64,000 bases of DNA from Agapanthus africanus (GCA_030015575.1 JASDDO010000006.1:378284137-378348136), one strand, 5' to 3'. Shown: positions 23,308-33,269, numbered from the stretch's first letter. Notes: generated from the letters alone by a model not told the origin. Made by a program: numbers and translations.

Positions 23308-25451
23308 TCAGGCCTCGGGGCCGGGGAGGTCCTCGACGTGCTCCGCGGCAACGTCGGGAGCCGGGGTGGCGGCTTGAGGGTCGGCGCCCACAACAAGAGC
23401 TTCGACATTGGGAGCCGGGGTGACCAACTTCTCCCCAACGCTCACACCAGGGGCCTTCCCCCCGGCGATGCTTCCGACGGCATCCCCCTGCACCTCACCC
23501 TCGAGAAGGTACTGGAGCCGGAGCTCACCGTCGGGAAACTCTGGCATCAGCGCTTTGACGGCGTCGAGGGCATCATGCCAGACGACGGCCGAGGCTTCGG
23601 AGAGGTCGGCATAGAATTAATCCGACGTCTTGTAGCTCTCCACCGCCTTCACAGCCCGGAGGTCGGCGCGCCCAATCCCTTTCTTAAGCGCCTCGTTTTC
23701 CTTTTTTAGGATGTCCCGCGTCTTCTTCAGAGTGGCGGCGAGCACCCTAGCGTCCTCCAACTTGGCATCAACGACCTTGTTGGACTCCATCATGGATCGG
23801 ATGGACTCCCGGCAGTTGGCGTTTACCCCCTCCTCGGCAGCCACCCGGTCTTCGAGGGCGGCGATCCTTTCCCTCGCCTGACGTAGCTCCCGACTCAGGC
23901 TCTCCTCCCGCGAGGAAGACTCGCCCGCTAGCTGCAGCACCGGGGTTATTTCCTCGTGCTCCATGTTGGCGACGAGGGCGCAGTGCTAGAGGACCTGAGG
24001 AAAACAAAAGGAGGGGTTAAAAAGGTATCTGATCCTGCAAACAAAAAGGCTTAATGAAAACCCGAACGGGAGGCGGACACTAACCTGCACGGCCTCCTGA
24101 CCTATGGCTGCGATTTGGGCCTTTAAGGTCCCCTAGGGGATTCTGCCCCCAGCCGACCGCTCCATCTCGGAGAGCAAGCTATCGGCAACAGAAAGCCCCG
24201 AGAGCACCTCATAGCGAAGATCCCCCTCCTGCACGAATATCGGGGAAGACGAGGCCCGGGACACCGTCCTCTTGCGCCGTTTGAGGGGGGCCACGGTAGG
24301 GTCAACCTTATCCGCCACATCCACAACCCGGGGTTCCTGCTCCCGAGCATGTTTGTGGCTCTCCTTGTGGCTGGTCTCCTGAGCCCGCGGAGTAGTGGAA
24401 CGCCTAGCCGAAGCGACCGCCGACGGGGCCGGGCTCACAGCGGAGCATGACGGGCCGGCGCCTCCGGCCTTCCTCCCTTTCTTCTCGGCCATGGCAATCC
24501 GGAATTTAGATCGGTCCATCGGTTCTGCAAAACAAGCGAAAACACAAAGAGGGGGTTAGCAATGCCAGAAAGAATGGAAGAATACATAAGTCTAAACAGG
24601 TCGCCTAAGCTCCTAACTTACCCGCAAACTGAGCGGGGCTGAGCCCGGCCCAACTGAGGGCCTGCTCGGACAGCAACACATCGGCCCGATGGACGGGCTT
24701 CCACGCCGACACCGCCATCGCATCGGGATCGGACGACCGCCTCACCCACGGGTAGTTGGCCCTGTGCCACTGGACAGGCACGGGCCAATCCTCACCCTCG
24801 GTTAGCCCGACAAACAAGAACTTCTCCTTCCATTCATGAATGGAAGAAGGTACTGCTACGACCCCCGACCCAGCCGCCCCTCCTCTGTGTTTTCTAAAAG
24901 AAACGTATACCCAGCTAGGCTCGTCCCTACAGGTACCGAGGTGAATTTTGTAGCAGAGAGAGGAAAGGAGAAGGTTTAGGCTGAAAGAGGTCTCCTGCAG
25001 TCTCAACCGGACCAGGAACCCGAGGAGAATCCTCCACGAGTTCGGCACTAGCTGGCCCGGGGCTAATTGGAAGCAACGCAGCGCCGCACTCACCTCGGGA
25101 GAGAAGGGCAGACGCATTCCGGCCCAAAAAGCTTCCAAGTACAAGGCAATCTCCTTGCCCGGTACCTGGTCTGCCCTCTCTCCCTTTCCGGACAAGCGAA
25201 GCAAGTAGCCGGGGGGAATGTGGAAGCGAGCCCGGATTGTGGTGAGCTCGTCCACATGCATCAGGAGGGAAGGCGCGTCACAGACACTCCTGACACGCGC
25301 ATTGGGGACCGTCCCCCGCACGACCCCGGATGGCAGGACTAACCCTAGCTCCCTGGGGGGATTCCGACTCGGACGAGGAAGAGGAAGAAACGGCAGAAGA
25401 CTCCCTAGACTCTACCTCTACTACCCCAACAGACTCCCCAGAGGAAGACAT
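23308..25451 (-). pseudogene. Tat1 antisense gene aORF1: three-exon transposon-type N-domain plus coiled-coil protein
   Basis: Start ATG at 25451 (MSSSGESVG...). Exon 1 runs to 24622, intron 24621-24525 (GTAAGT...TTGCAG), exon 2 24524-24085, intron 24084-23995 (GTTAGT...CTCAG), exon 3 23994-23308 ending TGA. Exon 1 carries FHIPPGYLLRLS and MRLPFSPEVSAALR...NSWRILLGFLVRL, resembling the Pfam family called putative gypsy type transposon. Exon 2 is basic and Ser/Pro-rich, then GLSVADSLLSEME. Exon 3 is a long coiled coil (RIAALEDRVAAEE...ALKKGIG) with an acidic tail. Defects: a frame break between ATG and exon 1 core, and stops near 24133, 23987 and 23617, at least two at expected glutamine (CAG) codons. 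Function unknown. Confidence 0.78.
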
Positions 25452-25581
25452 CTAACCTGAGCAAAGGAAGGAGACGTCTGATGGAAGAACAAAAGAAATT
25501 CGACCTAAAAGGAAGAGCGTCGAGCTAACACACACAGCGATGAGGAAATTATGGCGAAGTGTGGACCTTGGGGGGTCACAC

Positions 25582-25593
25582 CTCTATTTATAA
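25582..25593 (-). promoter_or_regulatory. TATA box of Tat1 aORF1
   Basis: TATAAATAGAGG on the - strand, about 130 bp upstream of the ATG at 25451. The Tat2 copy has an AATAAATATGGG element at the same distance. Confidence 0.6.
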
Positions 25594-25599
25594 CATTCG

Positions 25600-25950
25600 G
25601 CAAGCGCATCCAACGGCGCCGATCGATTCCCGCCAAAACAGACGCTTCGCTTCCAACGGCCACCAACTTTCCATGTGTCTCAAGAGCATTGGACGCATCC
25701 CTTCAAGCACCAAGGACACCGGCGGCCCGTCACGTCAGCCAACCAGCGCCGGACACGTGGCCTGGCGCCTCAACGAACGTACGATCGAGTCGGCGCTTCC
25801 CCTTTAATGCACAATCTCTTCTCTGATCTGCTGACATCATCAAAAAATACAACTAATTGTCCGGGAATCCGCGCTGACGATATCTTCAAATAAGAACTTA
25901 GCCTCGGTGACCGATCAGACCACTTTCAACCCGACCCATAAATAGGTCGG
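25600..25950. other. Region between aORF1 promoter and Tat1 polypurine tract
   Basis: No gene supported; the short + strand frames are not conserved in Tat2. It would contain upstream promoter sequence for aORF1 on the - strand and the 3' untranslated part of the element on the + strand. Confidence 0.4.
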
Positions 25951-25969
25951 GACGAGAGTGGAGGACTAA
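25951..25969 (+). other. Tat1 polypurine tract
   Basis: GACGAGAGTGGAGGACTAA immediately before the LTR. The matching tract of Tat2 on the - strand is GAGATGGGGGGCTAA at the same spacing. Confidence 0.7.
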
Positions 25970-26796
25970 TGATGATGCTCGGTACTGAAAACTCCCCAGA
26001 TCATGACACGTGGCAGATAACGTGTCCCAAGGCTTACGAGAAAGGAGTAAGAACGGTACATTGGAGGCATACCCCGGGCCTTCGACCCGAGGATATTCTC
26101 AGCCTTTGATGACCTCCCAGAGCACTCCTATGCTCGTCTTACAAACAACCATTGGCTCACCTCCGAGCCCTCCTGCACGCTGGGCCTCCTCAGCCCTCCC
26201 AGCTCGCCTCCGAGCTATCACGGAACCAAATTTTCTCGGCCTCCCGCTCGCCTCCGAGCCTCCTGTCGAGCTCAGTTTCCTCGGTCTCATCGACCGATCC
26301 AGAGCACAGATCGTAAGCGTCTCGGACATGGCTCCGCAAATCTCACCATACGCGAGATATCCGCCGCCCCACGATCCCGCGTCCCGCGCCATCACGTTCC
26401 CCCGTTAATGGGCATATCTCGCCATTAATTGGGGATCCCGCCATTCGCGTGGCTCCAAGGGCGTAACGGCCGGCGTAAATCTCGCGCCCGCCAGCCCATG
26501 GCTGCCATTATATAAACCCATCACCCCTCCCCCCCCCAGACGACTCAGGTAAGATAATTATGAGCTAATAGGCCGCTACTCTGCTCAAATTTCTCGACTA
26601 ATTTAATCGTCGGAGGGTCCACGATGGTACAACCACCCTGGGACTTCCTTGCAGGTAGCTCGGCTTCATTTCAAATCAAGCCCACTGAGATCCACACGCA
26701 TCAAGGGGCAACCCTCAAACCTAATCTCAACCATCCATCTACGCTCGCTACAGATCAACGGAAGACAACATCTGAAAGAGATCAAGACCTTCATCA
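25970..26796 (+). repeat. Tat1 3' LTR
   Basis: About 827 bp, starting TGATGATGCTC and ending CTTCATCA, with a TATA box at 26508-26516. The first bases (GATCATGACACGTGGCAG) and the last part (GATCAACGGAAGACAACATC) match the Tat2 LTRs, which fixes both ends. The 5' LTR lies outside the window. Coding sequence of a host gene follows within about 45 bp. Confidence 0.82.
26508..26516 (+). promoter_or_regulatory. TATA box in Tat1 LTR
   Basis: ATTATATAAACCC in the second half of the LTR. The Tat2 LTRs carry CTATATAAACC at the corresponding position on the - strand. Confidence 0.6.
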
Positions 26797-27313
26797 AGAA
26801 GGATTGCTTTTCTTGTATAGCTTAGACGACAACGACAGTTGCAATGCAATGGAGTGCTATACTGGGAAACCATAAGTTTTACCCTACAAAGTTTTTGGCA
26901 AATTGCGATATTTGATTTGGATGGCGAAAAGATTGATTCAATTTTGTCTCAGAACCGGCTTACCGCGATTAGCAATGATCAGTTTCTTTATTTAGTAGAA
27001 TTGCGAGGAAATCTTTGCTTTGCAGAGTTTGTTAACAATAGCGGATCGCTGGTACAGATGGACATATCAATGCTGAAGTATTATGGTTTGGACAACACAT
27101 GGAACTGTTGGACTCATCTATATAGATTCGACTTGGGACCATGCTCGTCATCCCCTAAAGATGATCTTTGTTTTCTTCCATTATGCATGAGGTAGAATAA
27201 GATTTTACTAAACGGCCATAATGCAAAATTGTATTCTTATGATATCAAAGACAGGAAGCTAGATATATACGGTGACACAGGCGAGAACCTTTTCCTTCTG
27301 GTTCACCCGCAAT
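26797..27313 (+). pseudogene. F-box-associated domain fragment of a host gene
   Basis: From 26839 the frame reads NGVLYW, IAIFDLDGEKI, LVELRGNLCFAEF, LKYYGLDNTWNCWTHLY and, after a TAG at 27193-27195, KILLNGHNAKLYSYDIKDRK. This order (NGxLYW, FDL-E-, LVEL-G-LC, YG---W-, LL-----LYSYD----) is the pattern of the F-box-associated interaction domain of plant F-box proteins, which bind substrates for SCF ubiquitin ligases. The N-terminal F-box is absent; the Tat1 LTR ends 40 bp before. Either Tat1 inserted into this gene or the gene was already broken. Pseudogene because of the TAG and a stop at 27316. Confidence 0.65.
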
Positions 27314-27502
27314 ATTAGCGGAATATCCTCGATTGTTCCCGCGGGGACATTGGTTGTGTTCAACTGATTTCTCTTTTCTTTCTCTTTTCAAGATTATAAA
27401 CCCAATTGGATTTTGTCATATAACTGAGTTTGGAGTTTCTAATGTTGTGAGGTTGGAATTTTTATTATTTTATTTACCTCTAAGATATGGTGTACCATTT
27501 AC

Positions 27503-27699
27503 CCTTTTCCTTTTTTTTTTTTTTTCTTTATGCGTTGGCTCTTAAGCCCGAACCTAAACTCACGACACTACAAACCTAGGGGACCCATGGATTTGTTACC
27601 ACTTTTCCTGGGTTTCTGAGGTTCGAACCCCGGCACTCTCCCTAAGAGGATCCCCAAGAGGAGAAGTGTCCAAACCAATTGAGTTGTTGCTCATTGGTC
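27503..27699 (-). mobile_element. tRNA-derived SINE
   Basis: On the - strand it has a box A-like GAGCAACAACTCAATTGG, a box B GGGGTTCGAACCTC about 50 bp later, a body, and a poly(A) tail (27511-27525 on the + strand as a T run). Imperfect 13-bp flanks match at 11 positions: gtgtaccatttac (27490-27502) and gtataccgtttac (27700-27712). About 197 bp in total. Promoter boxes, tail and target duplication together support a pol III-transcribed SINE. It sits just after the F-box fragment. Confidence 0.75.
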
Positions 27700-27712
27700 G
27701 TATACCGTTTAC

Positions 27713-28554
27713 TTCTAAATGGAAATTATATCTCATTTCATTTTTATTAGTCCCCACCCTTAAAATTTATTTTTCTTTTATAATATTAAGGGTCTTCTTT
27801 CCTTGTCCTTTACAAAATACTTTTTGTTATGATTATTTGAGTGCTAAAGAATAGTCCACTAAAGAAAAGTTGATCAAGAACTTCAAACAATTAAGCTACT
27901 GATATTTAAATTAACTTAATTGTGTAATATTTAAAGAAAAGTTGACCAGAGATCAAACAATTAATGTTCGTAGTGAATTGTTTTTGAGAAATTAATTAAA
28001 ATACTAATCGCATCATAAAAGAAAAGGGCAATAACAGAGTTTTAAATTAGTTTATTCTTCTACGATCTTTTTAATCTTTTAATAAAATTAATTTTTTTTC
28101 CTTTTGTTTGTTGCGTTTAAACTCAAATTTTCTATCAGAAATCTGATAACATATATTAGAACCTTTAATGGTTTTTTATAAGTATATCTTGGATATAATA
28201 AAACCCAGTGCATCAACTAAATTATTAGTGATCTATAACTCCACATCATAATTATATTTTTAATCAAACAATTATTACTCATATAAAATAACAAGTCAAA
28301 TACTCGTTGTAACCCTCGGTTTGGACCCATAACACATGTATCCACACATGAAAGTGCATAAGTTTTTAATACAGTGGAAACTCATCCAAAAATCTCAAAG
28401 CCTTAGGAAGCTTCATCACGTCTTGTATTATATACCTATATCCAAACTTTCACGTGCAACGAGAACTCAAATCCCTTGTGCATCGTAGGCAAACAAACAT
28501 CCGAGCTTTGATAACACTCGGTTTGGGACCACACATACAGGATCAGAGCCAAAG
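27713..28554. other. AT-rich intergenic DNA
   Basis: About 840 bp without a supported gene. Near the right end two related stretches, CCTCGGTTTGGACCCATAAC (from 28314) and ACTCGGTTTGGGACCACACA (from 28515), lie 200 bp apart, and GAGCTTTGATAACA resembles a decayed copia primer site. This could be an old LTR remnant, but it is too diverged to classify. Confidence 0.4.
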
Positions 28555-29279
28555 TGAAGGAGCTCCTTTTCAGGCCTCCGTCAGATGTTGTCTTCCGTTG
28601 ATCTCGCAGTGGACTTAGTTGATTATCCTCCGTTGTGTGTGGGTCTCAATGGGTTTTTGGAGGAAGAGATGATGTGAGGGAGTTGATGCCGAGTACCTGC
28701 AAAGAAGTCCCGGGGTGGTTTGGTACCACCAAGGACCCTCCGACGCTCAAGTTAATGATGAGATCCGAGCAAAGTAACGGCTTAAAAGAGTAAAGAATGG
28801 CTTACTTGACCCCTCTGTGATGGAGGTTTATATAGCGGTGGAGCACGCAGCAGCGGGCGCGAGAATCTCGCCGGCAGTTACGCTCCCGACGTCACGCCCG
28901 CGTAGAGAGCGGATCGCCCATTAATGGGGATCGTGATGGCGTGGAACGTGGGACGTTGCTGGCGTAAAATCCATGCATGGCGAGATTCGCGGTGCGGTGG
29001 TTACGCCTGGGAGTTGGTCGGAGGGCCGAGGAAGACGGCCTCGGCGGGAGCTCGGGGTCGAGCGAGGAGGCCGAGGAGTCTTGGTCCTGCGGCAGCTCGA
29101 GGCGAGCTGAGGGGCCGAGGAGGCTAATTTGCAGGGAGCCCCGAGGAGGGCTCGCTTGTGCTTGCAGGTCGGGTACAAGGTGGCTTGGTTGGACCCCGTG
29201 GGCCCCTTCTTCTGAGTTCTAGGGCATGTCACCTGCCACGTGTCATAATCTTGGGGATCGCCAATATCGAGCACTATCA
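28555..29279 (-). repeat. Tat2 3' LTR
   Basis: Starts TGAAGGAGCTCC and ends GAGCACTATCA on the + strand. TATA box on the - strand at 28826-28835 (TATATAAACC). It contains short GC-rich frames on the + strand that also occur in the other LTR and have no homology to any family I recognise. Confidence 0.88.
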
Positions 29280-29297
29280 TTAGCCCCCCATCTCTTG
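29280..29297 (-). other. Tat2 polypurine tract
   Basis: The - strand reads AGAGATGGGGGGCTAA directly before the 3' LTR, the plus-strand primer tract. Confidence 0.75.
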
Positions 29298-29647
29298 TCC
29301 CGACCAGCTAGCGGGTCGGGTCAGGAGTGGACTGCCGGGCCTCCCGAGGCGGGATCCCTTCTGGGGGTTCGTCGGGACGAGTCCTCGGGCCGTCGGTTGT
29401 CTTTTCCGCTAACGAATCAAGGCGAGATCTTTGCATTTAAAGAAGGTGCGCCGGTTCGTGCACTCTGCAATTGAAGCGACGGTCCACGTGCGGGCGCCGA
29501 TTGGCTGATGCGATGTATGAGGGCCTGCGGCGTCTGATTGGACACGGTTCAGCGCTGGACTGCTACGTGGAGCGATCGGAGCCGCTGGGCGCGGGGAGCC
29601 GTTTCGGCGGGAGACGATGGGCGCCGTAGGATGAGGCCGTATGCAAT
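29298..29647. other. Region between Tat2 polypurine tract and aORF1 promoter
   Basis: 350 bp, GC-rich, no supported gene. It probably carries upstream control sequence for aORF1 on the + strand, as the corresponding region of Tat1 does on the - strand. Confidence 0.35.
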
Positions 29648-29657
29648 AATAAATATG
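29648..29657 (+). promoter_or_regulatory. TATA-like element of Tat2 aORF1
   Basis: AATAAATATGGG about 125 bp before the ATG at 29778, the same distance as the clear TATA box of the Tat1 copy. Confidence 0.45.
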
Positions 29658-29777
29658 GGTGGGGTCCGCCCTAGGGCCCTTACTCCTTCATATTTTCCTC
29701 TCTCAAGTCTCGGCTTCTCGGCGCTCATCTCCCTTCTCTTGTTTTCAACCCTTGAAGAATTTCTTTTCCCAGGTTAG

Positions 29778-31749
29778 ATGTCTTCCTCTGTAGAATCAGT
29801 AGATATTGTAGGAGTAGATGCTAGGGTTCCTTTAGCTGTGTCTGAGTCTCCTCGGGGAGCAGGGGCTGGACCCTCTCCCCGGGACGTGAGGCGGGGGCCG
29901 CTTCCAGGGAGGAGGAAGCAGATGTGGCCCCCAGCATCCCGTGCTGGATGAGGCATGAGGACGAGCTCGCCAACGCTCGGGCTTGCTTCCACATCCCCCC
30001 GCGCAACACGCTTCGTCTAGCCAAGGAGGGAGAGAGGGCAGATCAGGTACGGGGAAGGGAGATTGCCCTGTACTTGGAAGCTTTCTGGGGCGGAATGCGC
30101 CTGCCCTTCTCTCCTGAGGTCATCGCCGCTTTGAATTTCTTCGGTTTGGCCCCCGGCCAGTTAGTGCCGAACTCGTGGAGGATTCTCCTTGGGTTCTTGA
30201 TCCGCCTGAAGTTGCAGGCGGTTCCTGTCAGCCTTTCCCTTCTCGATTCCTCCCTCGTTTTCAAGAGTCACCCCGGCGGTCGAGCGGGCAACCCGAGATG
30301 GGTTTATTTTACTTTTAAGAAGCGGCCGGGGGTCGCTACCGGGACCGGGGTCGTGTCCTTGCCCTCCTCCATTCATGATTGGAAAAAGAAATTTTTCTTC
30401 GTTTCCCCTCCCGAGGGCGAGGACTGGCCTGTGCCCACCACGTGGTCGAGGGAGAAGTGTCTGCCGGGGAACCTGTCCGATGACCCCGCCGCGGTGAGAG
30501 TGGCGTCGTGGGAGCCCATCCCTCGACATGACGTGCTGCTGTCCGAGAGGGTTTTGAGCTGGGCCGGGCTTACCCCCGTCGAGTTCGTCGGTAAGTTAGG
30601 CTTGCTTTTTGGGTTTACGTTTTACTCGTGTTGCTGATTTGTTGGGTGTTTGTTTCATGCAGGATCCATGGACTTCGTCTCCCTCCGAGATTCTATGCGC
30701 CAGCCGAGGCAGCCTGCTAGGGCCGGGGGCGCTAGCTCTTCTCAGGCGCAGCCCGCCCAGGCTCCTACCGCCCCGGTGGCAGCGCCCCAAGGACGCCCGG
30801 TGGCGGATCCCGCCTCGGGCCCCAGCAGAGCATTGGGTCGGAAGCGGACCCTGATTTTGAAGGACACGGCCTCGGAAGAGGAGATCGGCTCTCCTTCGGA
30901 GCCGCTCAAGAGGAGTTCCTGGAGACCCTCCAAGGGTCGGTCCTTGCCGACCGTAGTGGAGGAAGGGGGCTCCAGTTCGCGGTGCCGTCGGGGCTGTCGG
31001 TCGCGGACAGCCTCTTGCACGAAATAGAGACCTCGGCCGAGGGTCGAGTTCCTGGGGAGACCCTCAGGGCTCAACTGGCATCGATCGCCCAGGAGTCCGT
31101 GCAGGTAAGCCCTCGGTTCATTGTGAGATTTGGTGCCCCCTTCATCTCTCTGATCTTTTTTGTGTCTTCCCAGGTTCTCCAGCACGTGGCCCTCGCCCTT
31201 CGCATGGAGACCGAGGTGGTAGCCCCAGCGTTGGAGGTGGCGGGTCAGCTCGCCTCGCTGCAAAAGAGCTCCAGGCGAGAGCAGGAGGCGATGTCGACGA
31301 GGATCGCCGCCTTGGAGGGCGAGGTGGATGCCGGGAAAAGGGAAGTCGCCCGGCATCGCGAGGCCGCCATGATCGCCGAGGGCAAGCTCAAAGAATCCCA
31401 GGTGCTCGCCGGCAAGCTGAAGAGGACGGTGAAGACCCTCCGAAAGGAGCTGGGGGCGGCGGCCGAGGCGGCTAAGTCGGCTGAATCGAGGGCCGTGGCG
31501 AGCTATAAGGGGTCAAAGGATTTTTATGATGACCTGGCTGTGGCCACAACCCGCATTTGGCACGACACCCTCGATGCCGTTAAGTCTCGGATGCCGGGGT
31601 TTGACGACGTGGATCTCCGGGCCGAGTTCCCCCTCGTGGGCGCCGACGAGCAAGGGGAAGAAGTTCCCAGCGAGGAGGTGGCCGAGGACCCGGCGCGCCA
31701 AGTGGTGGAGGTCGAGGACCACGAGGTCGTGCCTGGACCCGAGGTGTAG
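29778..31749 (+). pseudogene. Tat2 antisense gene aORF1, three exons, nearly intact
   Basis: ATG at 29778 (MSSSVESVD, as in Tat1). Exon 1 to 30590, intron 30591-30662 (GTAAGT...ATGCAG, 72 nt), exon 2 30663-31104, intron 31105-31173 (GTAAGC...CCCAG, 69 nt), exon 3 31174-31749 ending TAG. Intron positions and phase equal those of Tat1. Exon 1 has FHIPPRNTLRLA, MRLPFSPEVIAALN and NSWRILLGFLIRL; exon 2 SGLSVADSLLHEIE; exon 3 a coiled coil (RIAALEGEVDAGKREVARHRE) and an acidic tail. Defects: a frame break before about 29924 and an extra base in a G run near 30965. The protein would be about 630 residues. It may act in the nucleus or in particles; function unknown. Confidence 0.8.
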
Positions 31750-31792
31750 AGCTCTCGTTCTCCTATCTTTATTTTGTTTTTCTTTTGATTTT

Positions 31793-31824
31793 TGTAAGGC
31801 TGGGGAGCCCAAAAAATACCCTTT
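31793..31824 (+). terminator. Shared 3'-end motif after Tat2 aORF1
   Basis: TGTAAGGCTGGGGAGCCCA then AAAATACCCTTT, 44 bp after the stop, with AATAAA at 31851-31856. Same module as after the other three antisense genes. Confidence 0.62.
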
Positions 31825-31859
31825 ATAAAAAAACTTTTGCCTTTGGTAGTAATAAAGTT

Positions 31860-32169
31860 TTTCTTCGGCTCCATAGAATTGCGCTCTGCCATCTGTTTGT
31901 GAAGAATGCTCGTGGGATATTTTTTTTCTTGCCTGTACCGTTGTGCTTTTATGTCAGGTTGGCCATCTGTCTAGCGATCGTCCGTCGAGTTTTCTGCAAT
32001 CACTTGCCGACGAGCGCTTCCGAGGAGGTATCTCCCTGGGCCCCGGAGTCGAGGGAATATCGTTTAGACTAGGACAGACCTGACGCCCATCACTGGGGTC
32101 TCGAGTCCTCCACGGGCCACAGAGCATCTCTGATTCCGAGTATTGGTCACCATCCGGGGGTGACTGGGC
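31860..32169 (+). other. Spacer between aORF1 3' end and Tat2 minisatellite
   Basis: About 310 bp with no supported gene. The frame 31785-32072 is short and not conserved in Tat1. The sequence changes from T-rich to GC-rich as the tandem array begins. Confidence 0.4.
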
Positions 32170-33055
32170 AGGGTAGCTGCCCCGTCACCTCTTGCAAAGG
32201 CTTTATGCTTCCTGGCGTGGTGGTAGGGGAGTTACCCACCAAGGATGGCCGAGCAGGGTAGCTGCTCGGTTGCCTCTTACGAGGGTTGGGTCTCTGGCAT
32301 CATGGGTAGGCAACTACCAGCCTGGGATGAACGAGCGGGGCAGCCACTTCTATCCTGGCGTCGTGGATAGGGAGCTACTAGCCGGAGTTTCACCGAGCAG
32401 GGTAGCTGCTCGGTTGCCTCTTGCGAGGGCTTTGATCCTTCAGGACGGGGACCGAGCAAGGTTACTGCCCAGTGCCTCTTGGCGAGGACTTTGATCCCTG
32501 TCGGTCGTGGTAGGAAACTACCAGCCGGGGATAGCCGAGCGAGGACCCAACTGCCTCTGGGAGGACTTTGGTCCTTGGTGCGGGAAGAGCTATAAGGCTG
32601 TAAGAAGCCTACCAAGGACCCTTGGCTGGGCAGGGTTACTGCCCGGTGCCTCTTGGCGAGGGCTTTTGTCCTGAAAGATAGCCGAACAAGGGAACCTCGG
32701 GCTCGACTGCCTCTGGGAGGGCTTTTTGATCCCCGGCGTTGCGACAGGGAAGCTGCCCGCTGGGGATAGCCGAGCGAGGGATCCTCAGGCCCGACTGCCT
32801 CTGAGAGGGCTTTTTTGGTCCCCGGCGTTGTGGCAGGGAAGCTGCCCGCTGGGGATAGCCGAGCGAGGGATCCTCGGGCCCGATTGCCTCGGAGAGGGCT
32901 TTTTGATCCCCGGCGTTGTGGAAGGGAAGCTGCCCGCTGGGGATAGCCGAGCGAGGGAACCTCGGGCTCGACTGCCTCTGGGAGGGCTTTTTGGTCCCCG
33001 GCGTTGCGGCAGGGAAGCTGCCCGCTGGGGATGACCGAGCAGGGTAGCTGCAGGG
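32170..33055. repeat. Minisatellite of Tat2, about 10 units, 88-89 bp in the right half
   Basis: Clear units start with CCCCGGCGTTG at 32731, 32820, 32908 and 32996 (spacing 88-89). Each contains AGGGAAGCTGCCCGCTGGGG, GATAGCCGAGCGAGGG and CTCTGGGAGGGCTTTTTG. The left part (32170-32730) holds older, diverged units (GAGCAGGGTAGCTGCTCGG). Both this array and that of Tat1 share the GAGCAG/CTGCTC and GGTA/TACC dyads and sit between the same two genes, so they share origin but have been homogenised separately. Confidence 0.85.
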
Positions 33056-33269
33056 TTAAATCTTGACGAGGTGTAGCCCGTCCCTTTAGCTGTAGGTGCG
33101 GGGAATGGGGACGGCCGGGGCGACGGCGCTCGTAGCCAGTGCATTGAATGCGGGGGGAGGCGAAACGCTAAGGGCGCGTCGCTTCGACTCCACCGGAGAA
33201 GGCTCGATGGCTGCAGCGTGGCGGTGACTCCCTGGGTGAAAGCGGGCGACTGTTGGGCTACACAGTGGG

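Larger units (their letters stand above)
18336..26796 (+). mobile_element. Tat1: Tat/Retand-lineage Ty3/gypsy element, right part
   Basis: Contains RT, RNase H, a second RNase H domain, integrase, two antisense genes around a minisatellite, a polypurine tract and a 3' LTR. The coding region starts abruptly in RT next to the Athila LTR. The missing protease and gag should lie to the left of the Athila element, outside the window. Dual RNase H and extra antisense ORFs between pol and the 3' LTR are known traits of the Tat lineage. LTR and antisense genes match those of Tat2, so both belong to one family. Confidence 0.88.

Noticed and set aside
24827-24846. Perfect 20-bp palindrome CTTCCATTCATGAATGGAAG in Tat1 aORF1
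   Set aside because: It lies in coding sequence (SSIHEWK) and is not kept as a palindrome in Tat2, so it is likely chance.
28924-29280. Open frames inside Tat2 LTRs (both strands)
   Set aside because: GC-rich LTR DNA; frames are not conserved in the related Tat1 LTR and contain no motif.
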